Counted from the first letter of the stretch, positions 30,083 through 40,409 are shown. The stretch is DNA of 45,548 nt from a virus (IMGVR_UViG_3300042328_000284:1-45548); one strand, 5' to 3'. Translations and numbers: made by a program. Notes: generated from the sequence alone by a model not told the origin.

Positions 30083-33000
30083 TTAACTTAAATTTTTACC
30101 CGTTACAAATCCGTAGTATGTAGTTCCACCATTATAAGTATAGAATACCAAAACATCTACACCAGCTCCAGTTAATATTGGGGCAGTTCCACCAGCCCAA
30201 TCTACCGATGCCGGCCATGTTATTGCATATGCTCCAGCATTTACAGCTACTAAAGTAAATCCAAATGCGTTTGATGCTGGTGGATTACTAAATGTTACTG
30301 TTGCGGTTGCATTGAATTGTCTTCTAAAGTTATTAGCGGTTGATAGGTCTAAAGTAGCACTACCACCAGCTCCCAAATCACTAAATGTTTCTCTAAATGT
30401 TGTTGAACCTACATATGTAGTTGCTGTTACTGCTCCTGTTACATTTACATCGCCAGTTTGAGTTGTACTTCCTATGATTGTTAAAGTAGAACCATTAAAT
30501 GTAATATTAGCTTCTACGTTTGCTCCAACAGTTGCTACATCATATGTTAATAAACCATTATCAGTATTTCCAGCTATTGGGAATTGAGATGTACCAGACG
30601 TTCCAGATGTCATACCTGCTGGCGTTGTACCAGATGTACCAGCTAGCCCAGATGTACCAGATGTTCCAAATAATGTACCATCCAATCCAGATGTTCCCGA
30701 AGTCATACCAGGAGGTGTTGTACCAGAAGTTCCACTATTCCCAGATGTACCACTACTACCAAATAAAGTTCCATCTTGTCCAGATGTTCCCGAAGTCATA
30801 CCAGGAGGAGTTACACCCGATGTACCAGATGTACCAGATATACCTGTACCAGAAGTTCCCGAAGTACCACTACTTCCAAACATTGTACCATTTACGCCAG
30901 ATGTTCCCGATGAACCCGTTGTACCAGACGAACCGCTTACTCCAGATGAACCACTTACACCACTTGAACCAGAAACACCAGACGTTCCGCTTGTACCACT
31001 ACTTCCAAACATTGTACCATTAACACCAGATGAACCCGTTGTACCAGATGAACCTGTTGTACCTGCTGAACCGGTTGTTCCTGATGTACCGCTACTACCA
31101 CTTACTCCAGAAGTTCCCGATGTACCAGATGTACCACTACTACCAAAGAAAGTTCCATTAAGACCAGAAGTTCCCGATGTACCAGATGAACCACCACTAC
31201 CAGAAGAACCACCGCTACCCGATGTTCCAGATGAACCCGTCGAACCAGATGTACCTGATGTTCCAGAAGAACCAGAAGTTCCACTACTTCCAAAGAATGT
31301 ACCATTTAATCCGGAAGTACCTGATGTTCCAGATGTTCCAGACGAACCTCCACTTCCAGATGAACCAGCTGAGCCAGATGACCCAGATGAACCACTTTCT
31401 CCGCTTGTACCACTACTTCCAAATAATGTACCATCCTGTCCAGATGTACCAGATGTTCCTGATGTACCACTTGAACCAGAAGTTCCCGATGTCCCAGATG
31501 TTCCAGATGTACCACTACTACCAAATAAAGTTCCGTCTAAACCAGATGTTCCAGACGTTCCAGCAGAGCCGTTAGTACCAGACGCTCCAGACGTTCCCGA
31601 TGAACCAGCTGAACCAGATGTTCCACTTTGTCCGCTTGTACCACTACTACCAAATAAAGTTCCATCTTGTCCAGATGTTCCAGATGTTCCAGATGAACCC
31701 GATGTGCCAGAAGTTCCAGCCGAACCAGCTGAGCCAGATGTTCCTGATGTTCCAGACGTTCCACTACTTCCATTAAATGTACCATCAACACCAGATGTGC
31801 CAGACGTTCCACTACTTCCAGAAGTTCCCGAAGTACCTGAAGTTCCAGACGTACCAGATATACCACTTGTTCCACTACTACCAAATAATGTACCATCTTG
31901 TCCAGATGTTCCAGATGTTCCAGATGAACCAGCCGTACCATTAGAACCAGAAGTTCCCGATGTACCCGATGTTCCTGATGTTCCAGACGTTCCACTACTA
32001 CCATTAAATGTGCCATCAACACCAGATGTACCAGATGTACCAGATGTACCGCTTGTTCCAGATGTACCGCTTGTACCAGATGTTCCCGATGTTCCGGATG
32101 AACCGAAGTATGTACCATCTAAACCAGATGTACCGCTTGTACCAGAAGTTCCAGATGAACCAGTAGAACCAGACGAACCTGCTGAACCAGACGAACCCGC
32201 AGAACCTGCTGAGCCAGATGTTCCAGATGTACCATTAGTTCCAGATGTTCCAGAAGTTCCCGATGAACCAGATGTACCTGCCGAGCCATCAGTTCCAGAT
32301 GTTCCACTCGTTCCAGATGTTCCGTCCGTACCAGATGTTCCCGATGAACCATTAGTTCCGGAAGTTCCAGAAGAACCAGAAGTTCCAAATGAACCCGTTG
32401 TACCAGCAGAACCATCAGTACCAGATGTTCCAGAAGAACCTGCTGAACCAGAAGTTCCATTAGTTCCAGAAGTTCCCGATGTACCAGAAGTTCCAGATGT
32501 TCCAGAAGAACCCGTTGTACCAGCAGAACCATCAGTACCAGATGTTCCCGAAGTACCACTACTTCCAGAAGTTCCCGATGTACCACCACTTCCGCTTGTG
32601 CCAGATGTTCCCGAAGTTCCAGATGAACCCGTTGTACCAGCAGAACCATCAGTACCAGATGTTCCTGAAGTTCCAGATGAACCAGATGAACCAGCCGAAC
32701 CAGAAGTTCCGGATGTGCCAGAAGTTCCAGATGAACCAGTAGAACCAGATGTACCAGAAGTTCCAGATGAACCAGCTGAACCAGAAGTTCCCGATGTACC
32801 AGAAGTTCCATCTATACCAGACGTACCAGAAGAACCAGCTGAACCAGTTGAACCAGAAGTTCCTGAAGTTCCACTACTACCAGATGTGCCATCTTCTCCA
32901 GACGTACCAGATGTACCAGATGTACCAGATTGTCCATCCGAACCAGATGTACCACTACTACCGCTTGTACCACTAGTACCAGAAGTTCCAGATGTTCCAG

Positions 33001-36000
33001 AAGTTCCCGATGTACCAGATGAACCACCACTACCACCTGTACCAGTAGTACCACCAGAACCACTTGAACCAGAAGAACCAGCAGAACCACCACTACCAGC
33101 AGAGCCGGATGAACCAGACGTTCCAGATGTACCAGAAGTTCCAGACGAACCGCTACTACCAGATGAACCCGTAGAACCAGAAGTTCCAGATGTACCAGAC
33201 GAACCAGCTGAACCAGAAGTTCCAGATGTACCAGATGTTCCCGATGAACCAGATGATCCTGATGTACCTGATGTACCAGAAGAACCGGATGTACCAGATG
33301 TTCCAGAAGAACCCGATGTACCAGATGACCCAGATGTTCCAGATGAACCAGTTGACCCAGATGTTCCAGATGTTCCCGAAGTTCCACTACTACCACTTGT
33401 ACCAGACGTTCCAGATGAACCAGAACTTCCAGATGTACCAGAAGAACCAGATGTTCCAGACGTACCAGATGAACCAGATGTTCCCGATGTACCACTACTT
33501 CCAGATGTGCCAGAAGTTCCAGATGAACCGGATGTACCAGATGTTCCGCTACTTCCAGATGTACCAGATGAACCAGAAGTTCCTGATGTACCATCTAAAC
33601 CAGAAGTACCAGATGTTCCGCTACTTCCAGATGAACCAGATGAACCAGATGTTCCAGAAGTTCCACTACTTCCAGATGAACCAGATGAACCAGTAGTACC
33701 ACTACTACCACCTGTACCAGAAGAACCAACTGCTGCTGCTATATTTCTTCTTTCTAATCGTTTTGTTACACTATTCCAAATTACAACTTCTTCCGATGAA
33801 CCTGTTGGTAAGTTATTTAATTGTATAGAACTATTTGCTATAACCGGTCCAGTTAAAAAACTACTACCAGTAACACCCAAGCTACCACTAATTGTAAGTG
33901 ATGCGTTTATTGTTTGGTCTGTGTTAATTTGTAAGAATGATGATGTATCAGATGATGGAGTATTTAATGCAAATAATGCATAAGATGCAGTTCTTGCAAA
34001 GGTTATACTATCCATTCCCAAAGGCCCATCAACATCAGATGATGCAACATACGATGCGGTTAATGATGTTACTCCACCACCACCACCTAATATCGTTACC
34101 AATACACCATCCGAACCAGATGATATTACATCAACACCAGAACCAGTAAAATGAATTTTTCCTACTTGTGCTTTTACTAATGAACTTGTTTGATATATAA
34201 ATAATTCAGTACCACTACCTACACCTGCGTTTAATGCGTATGATGCGGTTAATGCGTAAGAAGAACTTACTGCACTAAACACCGCCATTGATGATGTTTG
34301 TGAATTTCTTACAAAGTTTTGTAAATCACCTAATGCGGATAATGATGCAGAATCAAATCCAACAAGACTATTAGCAGTTCCAGCAACCTGTGCAAATGAT
34401 GCTGATAATACCGTACCAATAACTCTACCACCTTCTATTGTACCACTAATCAAAGAACCACCACTACCAATTACCACATGCCCACTTGTCAATCCACTAA
34501 ATACAATTTGAATAGTATCATCATCAATTGATTTTATTGTACCTGGTAAAATTTGGTCTTCCGAACCAGTGGCGTAAACCTGTACCATTGGATATCTAAT
34601 CCCTAAATTATGTACAATAGTTAAACTACTTACATTATTAAACGATACAGTTTCAGTTAATGAAGTTTCAGGTTGAGGAATATAATGTCCTCTATTTTCA
34701 TCAAATCTCAAAATATCATATTCCGCAGATGCAGTTGGTCCATTTCCTTGATATGTGTATGTACCCAATAAACCACCACTTACTATTGGAGAATATATTT
34801 GAGTACTACCAGTTATAGTTGTTGCTCTTAAATTATCACCAACATAAAGATTTCCCCAAATAGATGCGGATGTATTTACAACAAATCCTTTATCAGGTGA
34901 AATTGATGCCGTAAATGAGCCCGATTTCATTATAGATGTTTCAAATGCTAAATTAGCAATTGTAATATTATATAATCCACTACCATCACCAACGAAGGTA
35001 GAACCACTTCCGTTCAATATAATATTACCACCAGTTACAAATAATCCGCCACTAACCGCTAATGATTGTGATATACTTGCTTTTGTATTTACTACTAAAC
35101 CCAAATTAGGAGAAATCACAGCTTCAACAGAACCAGATTTAATTCTATCTAATTGCAAATCTTCCAATGCATTTGCAGGAATGTTAAACAAACCACCACC
35201 ATCACCTATATAAAGTGCTGCCGTAATTGGTACGTTTACATCTAATTTTGTTGGGTCTATTATTGCTCTAGCAGAACCAGATTGTATTTTATCTAATTGT
35301 AAATCTTTAAGTGCTGATGCTGGGATATTAAATAATCCCCCACCATCTCCATCATAACGAGAAGCTGTTATTGAACCACTTATGTAAACTGCTCCACTTA
35401 CAATTAAACCAGCAGATGATGATGGAACAGTTTGACTTATGTTTACATATGAGTTTACTAATAATCCAGTGTTAGGTGCTACCGATGCAGTTACAGAACC
35501 AGATGCTATTCTTGGTGCAGCTGCTGCAGCTACATTTGTTAAATTAGAACCATCTCCAAAATATGTAAATGCTTGAATACTTCCACTAACTGAAATAGAA
35601 CCAGTAAATTGAGAACCAATCCCAGAACCAGTTGCTTGTGTTTCTACTTTAAATCCAAAATTAGGAGATACGGATGCGGTTACACTTCCACTAGCAATTT
35701 TAGGAGATGCTGCAGCTACTACATTTGTAATAAAAGTACCGTCACCAATTAAAAAGTTAGATACAATTAATGAACCACTAATTTCAACAGAACCAGTAAA
35801 TTCAGAACCTATTTCAGAACCAGTCTTTGCAGTTGTTACTACAAATCGTTCACCATCTGCTACCGATGCCGTTGCAGAACCACTACCAATAAATGGAGCC
35901 GCTGCGGCTTGTACATTTGTAATAAATCTACCATCACCAAATATAAAATCTTTAACAGTTAATGAACCACTAATATCAACCGAGCCAGTAATTTGAGCTG

Positions 36001-39000
36001 CTACTTGTGAACCTGTTTTATCAGTTATTACTCTAAATCCATAATCAGGAGAAACAGATGCTGTTACTGAACCAGATTTAATTTCGGTTGAAACTAATGC
36101 ATCTTCGGTTAATGCTGAACGAGGTATATTTCTTAAATAAGTACCATCTGAATATAAGAATGAAGATGATGCAATATACACACCCCCACTTACGTCATTT
36201 ATAAATAAACTTCCACTAACATCAATAGAACCAGTAAATTGAGAACCAATTTGTGTAGTAAAATATCCGTTCTCATCAATTGAAGATGTAAATGGAGTAA
36301 TAACTCTAAATCCATAATCAGGAGAAACTGATGCTGTTACTGAACCAGATTTAATTTCAGCTGATATTAATGCATCTTCGGTTAATGCTGCTCTAGGAAT
36401 TTGTCTTAAGTAAGTACCTACGGCATATAAGAATGAAGATGAATCAATTCTAATACTTCCACTAAAATCAGAACCACTCTCAAATGATTCTACTCTAAAT
36501 CCAAAATCAGGAGATACAGATGCACTTACACTACCACTTGCAATACGGAATACTTCTTCCGATAATGCTGAACGAGGTATATCAAATAAACCTTTACCAC
36601 TACCGCTAAATACAGATGCTGTTACTACTCCAACTACTTTTGTATCACCAATTAATGTTATTTCAGCTGGTACATACAATGCATCTACTACATCGATTGT
36701 ACCTGCCATTGATAAATGTAATTGACAGTTGTAATATAATGTATCAGGTGCACTTCCTGAAACTAAAAATGTTATTACACCAGTGTCTTCACCATTATTA
36801 GTTACCCAATAATCATATGAGTTTCCAGTACCAGTACCAGGTGTTTCTTTAATCCAAAACGGATGTCCACTAGCATTAACATTAAAAGTATATTCTACAT
36901 TTCTAACTAAAGTTAATGTTGGATTCGAACCACTTACTAATTTATTACTTATATTATAAAGACCACTACCCTCATTTGTTACAATAAATACAGTATCTAT
37001 ATCAGAATTAGGCATTGCTCTTGCTGATGATGATACAATAAGGCTACCACTAATTGTAGAATATGAATTTACTACAAATCCAGTATTAGGTGCTACCGAT
37101 GCGGTTACACTACCACTAGCTATAAGCGTAGAAAGTAATGCATCCGGTGTTAAAGCTGAACGAGGTATGTTTCTTAAATAAGTACCTTCTCCATAGTATG
37201 CGGATGATGATGCTAATATTAAAGAGCCAGATGTTGCTATTATTTCTAAACTACCACTAATTGAAACACTACCAGTAAATTCAGAACCACTTATTTGTGA
37301 TTGTACTCTAAATCCAAAATTTGGAGATACCGATGCGGTTACTGAACCTGATTTGATTTCTGTTGCTGTAAGTGCATCATCATTTAAGGCAGAACGAGGG
37401 ATGTTTAATAATCCAGCACCACTACCACTAAAGAATGAACCAGTTGCAACTCTAATAAATCCACCAGTTACAAATAACGAACCAGTAAACTGAGAACCAC
37501 TTAGTGTAGATACTACTTTAAATCCATCTTCAGGTGATACCGATGCCGTTACACTACCACTTACAATTCTAAATAATTCTTGCGAAAGTGCTGAGAATGG
37601 TATATTTGTTAATCCAGCACCACTACCACTAAATACAGAAGCTGATACTGAACCATAGAATCTAGATGTTGCTGTAAATACTTCAAATCCCCTATTTGGA
37701 GAAACTGATGCTGTTGCCGAACCACTAAATATTTTTGATGTATCTAAATCCGAAAGAGCTGCTACAGGTATATCAAATAATTCTCTACCACTACCACTAA
37801 ACGAGCCAGACATTAAACGGATTCCGTTATTAGCAAATATACTTCCACTAAATCTAGAACCTAATAAAGATGATTTTACATCAAATCCAACATTAGGTGA
37901 TACCGATGCTGTTACAGAACCAGATGCTATAAATGTTGTTAATAGTGCATCCGGAGTTAATGCAGTTCTAGGAATATCAAATAACCTAGCACCACTACCA
38001 GAGAAAGATGAACCAGAACTAATTTCAACGCTTCCAGAAACTCTAATACTTCCAGTAAATTCAGAACCAATAGTAGTAGCTTCAACTCTAAAACCTCTGT
38101 TTATATCCACAGATGCTGTTATAGACCCAGTTGTTATTCTAGTTGCTACTTGCGGTGGAACAGTTATATTAATTAATCTACTACCATCTCCAATAAAGAA
38201 TGATGCGGTTACACTACCACTTACTGCAACTGAACCAGTAAACTGAGAACCTATTTCAGAACCAGTTACTGATGTTTCTACTTTAAATCCAACAATTGGA
38301 GATACAGAAGCTGTTACACTACCACTTGCTATTCTAAACGAATCGCCGGTGAAAGCTGAACGAGGAATATTGTATAAACCACTACCATCACCTTGAATAA
38401 ACGATGAACTTATTGAACCTGTAAACTCTCTTGCTCTTACAACATCTTTTACATTTAAACTTCCACTAATAACTTCATCACCATATATAAGAACACCACT
38501 ATCTCTCTGAACTATTGCATCAACTATATTAATAGTACCAACCATAGCTGAATGCAATTGGCACTGATAATATAACATCGATGGTGCGTTTGCAGGAACT
38601 GCGAATGTTATAACTCCTACATCATCTCCATTATTAGTTACGCCTGTTGTATATTGATTTCCAGTACCAGTACCAGGTGCTGTTTTTATATAAAATGGAT
38701 GACCCGATGCGTTTAAATTAAATGTATATGTTATACCTCTTACTAAAGTTAAAGTAGGATTGTTACCTTCAGCTGCTCCACTAAAAGTATAAAAATTAAC
38801 TCCAGTATTAGTTACATTAAATACAGTTTGAATTGATTGGGAAGGTAAGTATTTTACAGATGCGGATACTATCATACTTCCAGTAAATGAAGAAAATATA
38901 TTTACCTCCAATCCGTTATTTGGAGAAATTGATGCTGTTGCCGAACCACTTCTAATTCTTGTAAGGTCTAAATCTCTAAGAGCGGAAACGGGTATATCAA

Positions 39001-40342
39001 ATAATCTAGCTCCACTTCCAGAGAAAGATGAACCGGATACTATTTCAATACCTCTAGCTCCACTTACAAAAAGAGAACCAGTAAATTGCGAACCACTTTG
39101 AAATGATTCTACTCTAAATCCAAAATCAGGAGAAGTTGAAGCTGTTACACTACCACTTCCTATTAATGTTGCTACTAACGCATCAGGAGTTAAAGCTGAA
39201 CGAGGTATGTTAAATAATTTCTCACCACTACCACTATAATACGCACCCACACCTAATTCTATATTTCCAGTAACAAACAAGCTACCAGTTATTTGAGAAC
39301 CGACTGTAGATGATTGTACTCTAAAACCAAAGTTAGGAGATGCTGATGCTGTAACACTACCACTTGCAATTCTAAATACTTCTTGTGATAATGCAGAAAT
39401 AGGAATATCAAATAATCCTTTACCAGAACCAGAATACATTGAGGCGGTAATGGTTGTATTTACCACCAATCCTCTATTTGGAGAAATTGATGCTGTTGCT
39501 GAACCACTAGCTATTCTATTTGATACTAATGATTCAATATTAAGCGCCGATAACGGGATGTTAAACAACCCAGCACCACTACCACTAAAGAATCCACTAC
39601 CAGATGGTATTACAACGTTTCCACTTACAAAAAGAGAACCAGTGAAAGTAGAACCACTAGCTATTGATGTTACAACAAATCCCGTATTTGGTGATACCGA
39701 TGCGGTTACACTACCACTAGCTAATTTTGTTGCTTCTGGTAAATTAAATAAATTTCTACCGTCTCCAAAAAACGAACCAGTAAAAGAACCACTAAATGAT
39801 GAACCAGTAACAGTATTAACTATTAATTCCGATTGTATTTGTACAGAACCAGTAAACTCTTGCTTATCATTTTCTGCATCACCAAAAATATTTGAACCAG
39901 ATGAATAAATTACAGAAGATGAAATTATATTTACAATTAGTTGGTCAGCTATAATTGACTGAGATACATATAAATTACCTAAAATGGTAGTATCTACATT
40001 TATTTGCAATCCTCTATCAGGAGAAATCGATGCTGTTGCCGAACCACTTGATATTTGTGGAGATACATCAGCTTTTACACCTGTTAAATTAGAACCATCT
40101 CCTTGAAATGAACCAGAAAAAGAACCTGAAATTTGGTCTAAACTAATTGTTCTTGCAAATCCTCTATTACCATCACTATCAGAAACTACTAACGCAGGAT
40201 TTGTTAATAATGACGCAGAAAAATCAGGAACCCCTAAATTTGGTTCAACTTGAGATAAATCAATAAATTGATATCTGTCTGCCGTTACATTTTTCGGGCT
40301 TACTACCCTTACCCTACCCGTTAATAGATTACTAATTGCCAT
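30083..40342 (-). CDS. giant tail fibre, 3419 aa, with two cupredoxin-like domains and collagen-like tract
   Basis: One of the largest proteins of any such phage. Residues 1-2100 are about 22 modules with the core SGSVTASVSPNFGFRV, each followed by GSQFTGSLFVSG and (F)SGSGAGLFNIPRSAL; they probably form a beta-rich shaft. Two cupredoxin-like domains interrupt it (about 505-605 and 1110-1217), with H548-C594-H597-M600 and H1160-C1206-H1209-M1212 placed as type-1 copper ligands (C-x2-H-x2-M, as in amicyanin). Residues about 2200-3250 are Gly-X-Y (GTS/GSS) triplets with thirteen inserts of the type DGTLFGSSGTSG. The end (about 3300-3419: STANNFRRQFNATATVTFSN, AITWPASVDWAGGTAPILTG, FYTYNGGTTYYGFV) is a small beta domain seen at phage fibre tips. 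It starts at ATG 40342, after two tandem promoter-like elements. Confidence 0.9.
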   Translation of the reverse strand: MAISNLLTGRVRVVSPKNVTADRYQFIDLSQVEPNLGVPDFSASLLTNPALVVSDSDGNRGFARTISLDQISGSFSGSFQGDGSNLTGVKADVSPQISSGSATASISPDRGLQINVDTTILGNLYVSQSIIADQLIVNIISSSVIYSSGSNIFGDAENDKQEFTGSVQIQSELIVNTVTGSSFSGSFTGSFFGDGRNLFNLPEATKLASGSVTASVSPNTGFVVTSIASGSTFTGSLFVSGNVVIPSGSGFFSGSGAGLFNIPLSALNIESLVSNRIASGSATASISPNRGLVVNTTITASMYSGSGKGLFDIPISALSQEVFRIASGSVTASASPNFGFRVQSSTVGSQITGSLFVTGNIELGVGAYYSGSGEKLFNIPRSALTPDALVATLIGSGSVTASTSPDFGFRVESFQSGSQFTGSLFVSGARGIEIVSGSSFSGSGARLFDIPVSALRDLDLTRIRSGSATASISPNNGLEVNIFSSFTGSMIVSASVKYLPSQSIQTVFNVTNTGVNFYTFSGAAEGNNPTLTLVRGITYTFNLNASGHPFYIKTAPGTGTGNQYTTGVTNNGDDVGVITFAVPANAPSMLYYQCQLHSAMVGTINIVDAIVQRDSGVLIYGDEVISGSLNVKDVVRAREFTGSISSSFIQGDGSGLYNIPRSAFTGDSFRIASGSVTASVSPIVGFKVETSVTGSEIGSQFTGSVAVSGSVTASFFIGDGSRLINITVPPQVATRITTGSITASVDINRGFRVEATTIGSEFTGSIRVSGSVEISSGSSFSGSGARLFDIPRTALTPDALLTTFIASGSVTASVSPNVGFDVKSSLLGSRFSGSIFANNGIRLMSGSFSGSGRELFDIPVAALSDLDTSKIFSGSATASVSPNRGFEVFTATSRFYGSVSASVFSGSGAGLTNIPFSALSQELFRIVSGSVTASVSPEDGFKVVSTLSGSQFTGSLFVTGGFIRVATGSFFSGSGAGLLNIPRSALNDDALTATEIKSGSVTASVSPNFGFRVQSQISGSEFTGSVSISGSLEIIATSGSLILASSSAYYGEGTYLRNIPRSALTPDALLSTLIASGSVTASVAPNTGFVVNSYSTISGSLIVSSSARAMPNSDIDTVFIVTNEGSGLYNISNKLVSGSNPTLTLVRNVEYTFNVNASGHPFWIKETPGTGTGNSYDYWVTNNGEDTGVITFLVSGSAPDTLYYNCQLHLSMAGTIDVVDALYVPAEITLIGDTKVVGVVTASVFSGSGKGLFDIPRSALSEEVFRIASGSVSASVSPDFGFRVESFESGSDFSGSIRIDSSSFLYAVGTYLRQIPRAALTEDALISAEIKSGSVTASVSPDYGFRVITPFTSSIDENGYFTTQIGSQFTGSIDVSGSLFINDVSGGVYIASSSFLYSDGTYLRNIPRSALTEDALVSTEIKSGSVTASVSPDYGFRVITDKTGSQVAAQITGSVDISGSLTVKDFIFGDGRFITNVQAAAAPFIGSGSATASVADGERFVVTTAKTGSEIGSEFTGSVEISGSLIVSNFLIGDGTFITNVVAAASPKIASGSVTASVSPNFGFKVETQATGSGIGSQFTGSISVSGSIQAFTYFGDGSNLTNVAAAAAPRIASGSVTASVAPNTGLLVNSYVNISQTVPSSSAGLIVSGAVYISGSITASRYDGDGGGLFNIPASALKDLQLDKIQSGSARAIIDPTKLDVNVPITAALYIGDGGGLFNIPANALEDLQLDRIKSGSVEAVISPNLGLVVNTKASISQSLAVSGGLFVTGGNIILNGSGSTFVGDGSGLYNITIANLAFETSIMKSGSFTASISPDKGFVVNTSASIWGNLYVGDNLRATTITGSTQIYSPIVSGGLLGTYTYQGNGPTASAEYDILRFDENRGHYIPQPETSLTETVSFNNVSSLTIVHNLGIRYPMVQVYATGSEDQILPGTIKSIDDDTIQIVFSGLTSGHVVIGSGGSLISGTIEGGRVIGTVLSASFAQVAGTANSLVGFDSASLSALGDLQNFVRNSQTSSMAVFSAVSSSYALTASYALNAGVGSGTELFIYQTSSLVKAQVGKIHFTGSGVDVISSGSDGVLVTILGGGGGVTSLTASYVASSDVDGPLGMDSITFARTASYALFALNTPSSDTSSFLQINTDQTINASLTISGSLGVTGSSFLTGPVIANSSIQLNNLPTGSSEEVVIWNSVTKRLERRNIAAAVGSSGTGGSSGTTGSSGSSGSSGTSGTSGSSGSSGSSGTSGTSGLDGTSGTSGSSGTSGSSGTSGTSGSSGTSGTSGSSGTSGTSGSSGTSGTSGSSGTSGSSGSSGTSGTSGSSGTSGTSGTSGSTGSSGTSGSSGTSGSSGTSGTSGSSGTSGTSGSSGSSGTSGTSGTSGSAGSSGTSGTSGSTGSSGSSGSSGTSGTSGTSGSSGSAGSGGSAGSSGSSGSGGTTGTGGSGGSSGTSGTSGTSGTSGTSGTSGSSGTSGSDGQSGTSGTSGTSGEDGTSGSSGTSGTSGSTGSAGSSGTSGIDGTSGTSGTSGSAGSSGTSGTSGSTGSSGTSGTSGTSGSAGSSGSSGTSGTSGTDGSAGTTGSSGTSGTSGTSGSGGTSGTSGSSGTSGTSGTDGSAGTTGSSGTSGTSGTSGTSGTNGTSGSAGSSGTSGTDGSAGTTGSFGTSGSSGTSGTNGSSGTSGTDGTSGTSGTSGTDGSAGTSGSSGTSGTSGTNGTSGTSGSAGSAGSSGSAGSSGSTGSSGTSGTSGTSGLDGTYFGSSGTSGTSGTSGTSGTSGTSGTSGTSGVDGTFNGSSGTSGTSGTSGTSGTSGSNGTAGSSGTSGTSGQDGTLFGSSGTSGISGTSGTSGTSGTSGSSGTSGTSGVDGTFNGSSGTSGTSGTSGSAGSAGTSGTSGSSGTSGTSGQDGTLFGSSGTSGQSGTSGSAGSSGTSGASGTNGSAGTSGTSGLDGTLFGSSGTSGTSGTSGTSGSSGTSGTSGTSGQDGTLFGSSGTSGESGSSGSSGSAGSSGSGGSSGTSGTSGTSGLNGTFFGSSGTSGSSGTSGTSGSTGSSGTSGSGGSSGSGGSSGTSGTSGLNGTFFGSSGTSGTSGTSGVSGSSGTSGTTGSAGTTGSSGTTGSSGVNGTMFGSSGTSGTSGVSGSSGVSGSSGVSGSSGTTGSSGTSGVNGTMFGSSGTSGTSGTGISGTSGTSGVTPPGMTSGTSGQDGTLFGSSGTSGNSGTSGTTPPGMTSGTSGLDGTLFGTSGTSGLAGTSGTTPAGMTSGTSGTSQFPIAGNTDNGLLTYDVATVGANVEANITFNGSTLTIIGSTTQTGDVNVTGAVTATTYVGSTTFRETFSDLGAGGSATLDLSTANNFRRQFNATATVTFSNPPASNAFGFTLVAVNAGAYAITWPASVDWAGGTAPILTGAGVDVLVFYTYNGGTTYYGFVTGKNLS
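30585..33725 (-). repeat. Gly-X-Y collagen-like coding repeat with periodic inserts
   Basis: About 1040 codons of Gly-X-Y, mostly GTS and GSS, more mixed than in the 2135-aa fibre (GSA, GSG, GTD, GTN, GTT also occur). In the distal half, thirteen inserts of the form (L/V/Q)-(D/N)-GT-(L/F/Y/M)-(F/N)-GS/TSG break the triplet register, spaced by roughly 25-50 residues. At the end are three TP(P/A)GMTSGTSG units. Confidence 0.92.
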
Positions 40343-40362
40343 GCGTTACTTTCCAGCTTTGT

Positions 40363-40392
40363 TATAAATATAGAGAATCCCTTATAAATATC
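40363..40392 (-). promoter_or_regulatory. tandem TATATTTATA elements before the giant fibre
   Basis: Two copies, one exact (40372-40363) and one GATATTTATA (40392-40383), begin exactly 20 bases apart. They fill the gap between the 305-aa gene and the 3419-aa fibre, so either may start the fibre transcript. Confidence 0.5.
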
Positions 40393-40409
40393 AATCAATG
40401 ATATTATTG

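Noticed and set aside
25885-33725. CRISPR array
   Set aside because: The repeats are 9 bp, in-frame and without unique spacers of constant length; they code for a protein repeat.
31704-33983. A 759-codon plus-strand frame of VPDVPEV/EPEVP repeats
   Set aside because: Same reason: a shadow of the collagen-like tract in the giant fibre.
243-40392. T4-type late promoters (TATAAATA) directing plus-strand transcription
   Set aside because: The plus-strand reading gives TATAAATA, but there are no plus-strand genes; the elements sit at fixed distances before minus-strand starts. Antisense transcription cannot be fully excluded.
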